From contig JBKPDW010000540.1 in NCBI GenBank assembly GCA_046728115.1, positions 1 to 5,848 on the forward strand: a stretch of DNA of 5,848 bases, given 5' to 3'. Below are positions 1 through 3,904 of this stretch, in pieces. Every line of letters begins with the position of its first letter. Position 1 is the stretch's first letter. The position numbers were made by a program, and so were the translations under genes. Under the pieces are notes generated by a model. That model was not told where the DNA came from and made no database searches. It worked only from the letters and a program-made list of their open reading frames with translations. Origin of the DNA: CAVSWN01 sp046728115 (GTDB lineage: Bacteria; Acidobacteriota; Vicinamibacteria; Vicinamibacterales; CAVVIG01).

Positions 1-2
1 GC

Positions 3-1148
3 TCGACGGTTGTGGCGTCAGTGGCCGCTGTCATCGTCGAGCGATCGATTCTCGGCAACGAACCGCTCTTTCACGTGCCGACGTATCGGCTGGTGCATCC
101 GGCAGAACTGATCGCGTATGCCGTCCTCGGAGTCGCCGGCGGGATCGTCTCGCTCGCATTCTGTAAAGGACTGCTCGCTCTCCGTAGCGCGTTCCTTCGG
201 CTGCCGACCTCCACTCGGATCGTGCAGCCTGCCATTGGCGGCCTCATCATCGGCGGCATCCTCTTGTACTCACCTGCGATCATGGGCGTCGGGTACGAAT
301 ACGTCGACCAGGCCCTCAATGGAGGGTTGCTGCTGAAAACGATGGCGATCCTCTGCTTTCTGAAGCTGGGAGCGACGCTTGTGTCGTACGCCTCGGGAAA
401 CGCGGGCGGCATCTTCGCGCCAAGCTTGTACATCGGCGCGATGGCCGGAGGCGTAGTCGGAATGCTCGTGCACCGCGCCGCGCCGTTTCCGACCGGCGAT
501 CCTGGCGCGTACGCGCTCGTCGGCATGGGCACGCTTTTCGCCGGCATCATTCGCGCACCGATGACATCGGTCTTCATGATTTTCGAGATTACGCAGGACT
601 ACCAGATCCTGGTACCGCTGATGGTCGCCAACCTGCTCAGCTTCCTCATCTCGAGGCGCTATCAGCCGGTGCCGGTGTATCACGCGTTGCTTCACCAAGA
701 CGGTGTACATCTGCCGTCTCCGGCGACTCAGGCGGCGCGAACCGCGAGAACGGCGCGCCACGTGATGCGCAGCGACGTGTCGTTCCTGCCGCCGGAGATG
801 TCGGTCGACGAGGCGTGGCGATGGGCCGCCCAACATGATGCGCCCGCATACTTGGTCGGCACGCGCGACCATCTCATTGGCACCATCACGCACCAACAGC
901 TCGACGAATGGAGGTTCGCCGAAAAGGCCCACGAACCGATTGCGACGCTTGTCACCAATTCGTTAGTGCATACCCACGCCGATCATCCGATCGACATCGT
1001 CCTGGAGCGGCTCGTCGAGAGCGGGGGCGTCTTGCCGGTGGTGAGCCGCGTGGACGTTCACAAGGTGGAAGGAGTCGTGACGCCGGAGAGCATCCTGCCT
1101 ATCCGCGCGCGATTCACTTGGACAGCGGGCACCGGACGACCGCATTGA
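3..1148 (+). CDS. ClC-family chloride channel/antiporter with C-terminal CBS domain pair (5' partial)
   Basis: This is an integral membrane protein that moves chloride or other anions, as a channel or an H+/Cl- exchanger. The frame is open to the left edge, and the residues before the GTG at 12 (STVVASVAAV) continue the ClC pattern, so that GTG is internal and the true start lies outside. Residue numbers count from the GTG codon. Hydrophobic segments lie near 32-56, 72-92, 107-128, 130-152, 165-192 and 197-213. GNAGGIFAPS (129-138) is the conserved GxFxP anion-pathway motif of helix N. PVYHALL (221-227) carries the tyrosine equivalent to the chloride-coordinating Tyr of helix R. Two CBS domains follow, at about 248-300 and 307-362, as in many prokaryotic ClC proteins; they usually bind adenine nucleotides and modulate transport. 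The selectivity (GSGIP) and gating-glutamate motifs would lie upstream, so channel and exchanger cannot be told apart. The gene converges on marR with 34 bp between stops. The family call is firm. Confidence 0.93.
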   Translation, partial: STVVASVAAVIVERSILGNEPLFHVPTYRLVHPAELIAYAVLGVAGGIVSLAFCKGLLALRSAFLRLPTSTRIVQPAIGGLIIGGILLYSPAIMGVGYEYVDQALNGGLLLKTMAILCFLKLGATLVSYASGNAGGIFAPSLYIGAMAGGVVGMLVHRAAPFPTGDPGAYALVGMGTLFAGIIRAPMTSVFMIFEITQDYQILVPLMVANLLSFLISRRYQPVPVYHALLHQDGVHLPSPATQAARTARTARHVMRSDVSFLPPEMSVDEAWRWAAQHDAPAYLVGTRDHLIGTITHQQLDEWRFAEKAHEPIATLVTNSLVHTHADHPIDIVLERLVESGGVLPVVSRVDVHKVEGVVTPESILPIRARFTWTAGTGRPH

Positions 1149-1182
1149 GAATTCCGGTCACGACGCCGGCTTGAAGGCGGCC

Positions 1183-1638
1183 TCAGAGATCGTTGACCCT
1201 CCGAGCCACCTCTGCCAGAACTCTTCGAGCCACGCGTACGTTCGACGCTCCAACGCTCTTCAGTGCGTCGGTAACGGCTTTTTCGACCGTGTCGCGCGAG
1301 ATCCGCGTGTACCGCGCAGCGCTCGGCTTTAATCGGAGCTGGGCACGCCGCGTGTCAGTCGGATCGCGCCGACGTTCCAGCAGGTCCCTCGCGACCAAGC
1401 GTTGAAGAATGCCGGTAATCGTGCTCGGGTGGAGTCGGACGATATGGGCGAGCTCGCTCGCCGACAGGCCCGGAGACTGACCCACGACCCGTAAGACGAG
1501 GCGTTGCGGCCCCGTGATGCCCAGCTCACCTTCCATCCTCTTGGACATTCGCTGCACGCCGTGCTCGATTGACCAGAGCAGCCGCATGAAATCCAATACG
1601 GGGTCGAGCGGGTATTTCGTGTCTGCAGTCGCTGGCAT
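1183..1638 (-). CDS. MarR-family winged-helix transcriptional regulator
   Basis: A 151-aa protein of normal MarR length (about 140-160 aa), predicted to be a cytoplasmic DNA-binding dimer. An N-terminal dimerisation helix (about 10-38) is followed by ITGPQRLVLRVV (41-52), the typical MarR helix before the reader domain. The helix-turn-helix follows: LSASELAHIVRLH (58-70), then the recognition helix PSTITGILQRLVARDLL (71-87). The wing is the beta-hairpin RRRDPTDTRRAQLRLK (89-104), which has the family's D-x-R-R signature. The C-terminal helices (about 110-150) complete the dimer interface. The ATG at 1638 is the only sensible start; no strong Shine-Dalgarno precedes it. It lies 59 bp downstream of the hydrolase-like gene on the same strand and could be reached by read-through, but a 12-bp palindrome at 1653-1664 suggests its own, perhaps autoregulated, promoter. 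No ligand or target can be assigned; such proteins often respond to phenolics, antibiotics or oxidants. Confidence 0.93.
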   Translation of the reverse strand: MPATADTKYPLDPVLDFMRLLWSIEHGVQRMSKRMEGELGITGPQRLVLRVVGQSPGLSASELAHIVRLHPSTITGILQRLVARDLLERRRDPTDTRRAQLRLKPSAARYTRISRDTVEKAVTDALKSVGASNVRVARRVLAEVARRVNDL

Positions 1639-1652
1639 GGTCGCTGATGATA

Positions 1653-1664
1653 TCGCGGCCGCGA
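1653..1664. promoter_or_regulatory. 12-bp perfect palindrome upstream of marR (candidate operator)
   Basis: TCGCGGCCGCGA reads the same on both strands and lies 14 nt upstream of the marR start codon, where MarR proteins commonly bind inverted repeats to repress themselves. It is all G/C except for its ends, so in a high-GC genome chance is a real alternative. The binding role is inferred. Confidence 0.3.
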
Positions 1665-1697
1665 ACCGCGACGCTGTGCACCACCGCTATCCGCGCG

Positions 1698-3101
1698 TCA
1701 CGTGAGTGCGCCGTATGCGCTCTCTATGGCAATGTACTTTGACCTCAAAGTATTTCTGCCGTGCAACCCGCGTTGCTCGGGAGCGATGTAGACGATCCCA
1801 CCTCCGAATTCGCGCGAGAACGCGCCCGAGCCGTCGTCCACGGCGTCGCCGAGCGGCTGGCCGAGTGGCAGATCGCAGTACGAGAACGCCGAGAGTCCGC
1901 CGGCCCTCGAGCGCGGGAGCCGCGCGGCCTGGAAGTCCTGGGAGAAGAAGAACGCCGATCCTTGGGTGGGCGGGCCCATCATGTAACCCGCCTGGCAATA
2001 GCGGGCGTTCCGAAGGTTGTCCTCGTAATTGAAGTACAAATCGGACGTCGTCCCGTGGACGAGGATCGTTTTCGTCGGGTGCGCGAGGATCTGTGCGTTG
2101 ATTTGGGTGACGAACGTGTCGTACGGATCACCGTTAGGGGGCTTCTCGTTGGTGGCGTTGAAGCCGTAGAACTCGACCGTGGCCGCGTCCGCAATGTCGA
2201 GGAAGTCAGCCTGGACCACGACCTGGTCGACGTAACGGTGATTCCAGAGGCCGTTGTAACCGAGAAACTTCCCGCCCATCGCAGCGGCCGTCTCCTCCAG
2301 GAGCACCCTGCCCGCCGCCGCCCATGCGGCCGCCTTGGAGGCCCCGCCGAGAAACGTCGTCGTCGCCAGGACGTCGCCGGCGCCCAGCGTTGCGCTCGGC
2401 GACGGGTCAGCGAGCACGACGCCGAGACCGGTACTGACAGTGATCGCCGCTTCGAAGTCGGCCACGGCGGTGACGCCGCTCTGGAAATGGAAGGTGTATG
2501 CGCTCCCCGTGTTCGTCAGGCTCCCGGGTCCCGAACCGTCGGCGAGGATGGTCAGCGAGGCGTCGCCTTCGTCGGTGCTGTAGATGATCGTGTCAATCGT
2601 CGATGTCAGCGGGCCGAGATCCAGCACCGCGGCATACGGCCTGCTCGGTAACAGCTCGCCGTGAAACCCGTCGAGCCAGATGCCGTGGGTGCCGCTCGCG
2701 GCGACCTGGGCGGCGATGAGCGTCGCGATCAGCGTGCGCGTCGCGGGGTTGGTGATGTCGGGCCAGATGTAGCGCCTTTGCGGCGGCGTGCCCGCGATCA
2801 CCGGCTTGCCGTTCGAGCGCTTGATCAGGCACAGACGGAACCGATCGTCATACAGCGGCCGGAATAGCCCCGCTGCGATCCGCGTCCCATCGGGCACGCG
2901 CTGGACGTTGGCGTACGTGATGACCATGAGGGCCGGATACTCGGCTTTGATCGCGTCGACGGCGGCCTGATAGCCGTCCTGTTCCGAGTTGTAAACCACG
3001 TACCTCGGCGAGCGGCGAAACAGGAAGCGCCGCAACGGCGTGTCCAGGATGCTGTTCGCTCCGGCGCCGCCGGCGCTGTACCAGATGATCCGCGCGGTCA
3101 C
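1698..3101 (-). CDS. Putative glycoside-hydrolase-like TIM-barrel protein with an inserted beta-rich module
   Basis: A 467-aa protein from a GTG at 3101. The frame stays open up to 3317, but those extra 72 residues are Arg/His-rich and lie wholly over the 59-aa gene, so they are a shadow. The GTG overlaps that gene's TGA (GTGA). The barrel begins with ARIIWYSAGG (3-12), followed by RYVVYNS (33-39), LMVITYANVQRV (58-69) and WPDITNPATRTLIATLI (113-129). GTHGIWLDGFHGEL (137-150) is the sort of strand end that carries acidic catalytic residues (Asp144, Glu148) in hypothetical glycoside hydrolase families such as the GHL15 type. After the module at about 160-254, the barrel resumes with a helix and KFLGYNGLW (278-286), VEFYGFN (309-315), KTILVHGTT (344-352) and a C-terminal strand GGGIVYIAP (433-441). 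I see no signal peptide or membrane segment, so export is unproven. The fold is well supported; enzymatic activity and substrate are unknown. It could instead be a non-catalytic or phage-related structural protein. Confidence 0.6.
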   Translation of the reverse strand: MTARIIWYSAGGAGANSILDTPLRRFLFRRSPRYVVYNSEQDGYQAAVDAIKAEYPALMVITYANVQRVPDGTRIAAGLFRPLYDDRFRLCLIKRSNGKPVIAGTPPQRRYIWPDITNPATRTLIATLIAAQVAASGTHGIWLDGFHGELLPSRPYAAVLDLGPLTSTIDTIIYSTDEGDASLTILADGSGPGSLTNTGSAYTFHFQSGVTAVADFEAAITVSTGLGVVLADPSPSATLGAGDVLATTTFLGGASKAAAWAAAGRVLLEETAAAMGGKFLGYNGLWNHRYVDQVVVQADFLDIADAATVEFYGFNATNEKPPNGDPYDTFVTQINAQILAHPTKTILVHGTTSDLYFNYEDNLRNARYCQAGYMMGPPTQGSAFFFSQDFQAARLPRSRAGGLSAFSYCDLPLGQPLGDAVDDGSGAFSREFGGGIVYIAPEQRGLHGRNTLRSKYIAIESAYGALT

Positions 3102-3277
3102 ATCCGTCCACTCGCCGTTTCGGATGGATCGACGTGTGGACAATCGAACAGGATGTCCTTGGTCGAGCCTGCGAATGGAACGTCTGGCTCGATACCGTTG
3201 AAGGAGCCTGGTTGATTGCCGAAGTGTTGTCTCTGAAATTGAATGACAGTGAAATTGCTTGCGATGATTTTGGTCAT
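3098..3277 (-). CDS. Small protein of unknown function (59 aa), translationally coupled on both sides
   Basis: A short gene starting MTKIIASNFTVIQFQRQHFG and ending SETASGRM. Three facts support it. Its ATG overlaps the upstream gene's TGA as ATGA (3274-3277). Its own TGA overlaps the next gene's GTG as GTGA (3098-3101). A good ribosome-binding site, AAGAAGG, lies 9 nt before the ATG. The composition (Phe, Asn, Gln, Asp, Gly; few Arg) is that of a real soluble protein, unlike the other frames here. There is no signal peptide or membrane segment. I do not recognise a family with certainty. The alternating FTVIQF and DILFDCPHVDPSETA segments recall the N-terminal strands of a jelly-roll or carbohydrate-binding domain, so it may be the surviving N-terminus of a longer protein, or an N-terminal part split by frameshift from the hydrolase-like protein. 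GC is low: 47% by hand count over 3181-3300. Confidence 0.6.
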   Translation of the reverse strand: MTKIIASNFTVIQFQRQHFGNQPGSFNGIEPDVPFAGSTKDILFDCPHVDPSETASGRM

Positions 3278-3498
3278 GTCTTGACGCCTTCTTGACTACC
3301 TGACTTCGCCAGTTCATTCAAGAAGGCCGCAGCTGCGATATTCTCGATCCGTGCGAGCTTCGACCGAAGCGAACAACGACATCCACGTTCGCATCTACAC
3401 AGATATCTCTGCTCCTTCCACGCTTGCACCGCATCAGCCGGTAACCAACGGAGTATGACTGTGCTGTCTTTGCGGCTGTAGTGGATCCATCGGGCCAT
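3274..3498 (-). CDS. Small Cys-motif protein of unknown function (74 aa)
   Basis: First gene of the coupled three-gene cluster; its TGA overlaps the next ATG (ATGA). It begins MARWIHYSRKDSTVILRWLP and has no membrane segment or signal peptide. A C-x-C-x3-C-x-C cluster (Cys34, 36, 40, 42) could bind a metal. A basic stretch follows (about 45-50), then an amphipathic Ala/Leu helix (about 51-66). The ATG at 3498 is the only usable start: the frame stays open for 17 more codons upstream (NPQKPEKSLYRVDQSDG) up to a stop near 3552, but these contain no ATG, GTG or TTG. Only a weak CGGG lies before the ATG. No family is recognised. The overlap with the 59-aa gene and the downstream ribosome-binding site inside its 3' end are the main support. 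GC is about 54% by hand count, lower than the flanking genes. Confidence 0.5.
   Translation of the reverse strand: MARWIHYSRKDSTVILRWLPADAVQAWKEQRYLCRCERGCRCSLRSKLARIENIAAAAFLNELAKSGSQEGVKT
3287..3293 (-). promoter_or_regulatory. Ribosome-binding site of the 59-aa gene
   Basis: AAGAAGG on the minus strand matches the AAGGAGG consensus at six of seven positions and sits 9 nt before the ATG at 3277, inside the last codons of the 74-aa gene. It fixes the start of the 59-aa gene and supports translational coupling. Confidence 0.6.
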
Positions 3499-3526
3499 CC
3501 CGTCTGACTGGTCGACTCGATAGAGC

Positions 3527-3551
3527 GATTTCTCAGGTTTCTGCGGGTTTC
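3527..3551. repeat. Three short direct repeats GRTTTC at the sigma-remnant/cluster junction
   Basis: On the plus strand GATTTC (3527-3532), GGTTTC (3536-3541) and GGTTTC (3546-3551) recur at 9-10 nt spacing. On the minus strand they read GAAATC/GAAACC, between the end of the sigma remnant and the 74-aa gene. They could be a promoter-proximal protein-binding site or scar sequence; short repeats like these also arise by chance. Confidence 0.25.
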
Positions 3552-3560
3552 ACTAGTTGA

Positions 3561-3771
3561 TCAGGCCGTCTTCTGAGAACGAGCTGGATAGGCTTCGTTC
3601 ACCAGTGCGCCGGTCTGCAACGTGTGATTCGCCCGCTCCCGTCGGATATGTCGGTGCGCCAGGTGGCCCAATTCCGGCAACACGATCGCCCACAGCTTTT
3701 CTTTGCGGCTGGTCACCTGCGGTCCACGCATGAAGAAGCGCCGTGACGTCCGAACGCGAAACGGTGGCCAT
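3561..3771 (-). pseudogene. ECF RNA polymerase sigma factor remnant (frameshifted, truncated)
   Basis: From the ATG at 3771 the frame gives MATVSRSDVTALLHAWTAGD, the N-terminus of the Acidobacteria-type ECF sigma factors (sigma70_ECF, Pfam PF07638 style). At about 3702-3711 the similarity jumps to the next frame, which reads KEKLWAIVLPELGHLAHRHI and then RRERANHTLQTGALVNEAY, the highly conserved sigma region 2 block of the family. The spacing fits a loss of about two bases. After NEAY this frame reads eight unrelated residues to a TGA at 3563-3561. A second slip would give the expected QLV, so a second frameshift is possible. All of the rest of region 2 and the region 4 DNA-binding domain are missing; intact proteins are about 180-200 aa. 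The gene is therefore almost certainly dead. In its original frame the first part would run on to a stop at 3553. It lies head to head with the Ser/Thr kinase, 133 bp apart. In relatives the two genes often sit together, usually on the same strand. Confidence 0.8.
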
Positions 3772-3795
3772 CGGAGGTTTGCCGGGGCACCTTAT

Positions 3796-3829
3796 ACCAT
3801 TCATGGTGCGGATAGCTCGACGGTATCCG
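3796..3829. repeat. Two adjacent inverted repeats in the divergent intergenic region
   Basis: ACCAT-TC-ATGGT (3796-3807) has 5-bp arms. Directly next to it CGGATA-N9-TATCCG (3809-3829) has 6-bp arms with centres about 20 nt upstream-to-downstream of the sigma start region. On the minus strand the same place holds a TATAAG string just ahead of the sigma ATG. Arms this short can be accidental, but the two lie back to back in non-coding DNA between divergent genes, where operators are expected. Confidence 0.3.
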
Positions 3830-3850
3830 GCCGCGTCAACCGCGTAAACT

Positions 3851-3878
3851 CTTGCCACGCCCGCATAGCGGTGGCAAG
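3851..3878. promoter_or_regulatory. 8-bp inverted repeat upstream of the kinase gene (candidate operator or hairpin)
   Basis: CTTGCCAC (3851-3858) and GTGGCAAG (3871-3878) are perfect reverse complements with a 12-nt spacer. They end 26 nt before the kinase ATG. The half-sites are centred 20 bp apart, about two helical turns, which suits a dimeric regulator on one face of the DNA. The same arms could form a hairpin in the kinase leader. No T-run follows, so it is not an intrinsic terminator. Function is inferred. Confidence 0.45.
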
Positions 3879-3904
3879 CTGACGGCCGGAAATCCGAAAC
3901 GAGC

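Noticed and set aside
1149..1182. Bidirectional terminator between the convergent ClC and marR genes
   Set aside because: Only 4-bp stems such as GCCG/CGGC can be drawn and there is no T-run on either strand.
1761..2651. Long plus-strand open frame (296 codons) opposite the hydrolase-like gene
   Set aside because: The product is Arg/Val/Glu-rich with no recognisable motif, and it mirrors high-GC codon structure of the minus-strand gene, which has clear fold signatures.
3102..3317. N-terminal extension of the hydrolase-like gene up to an ATG at 3317
   Set aside because: The 72 residues are Arg/His-rich and unlike any fold, and the same DNA encodes the 59-aa protein with a good ribosome-binding site. 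The GTG at 3101 is preferred.
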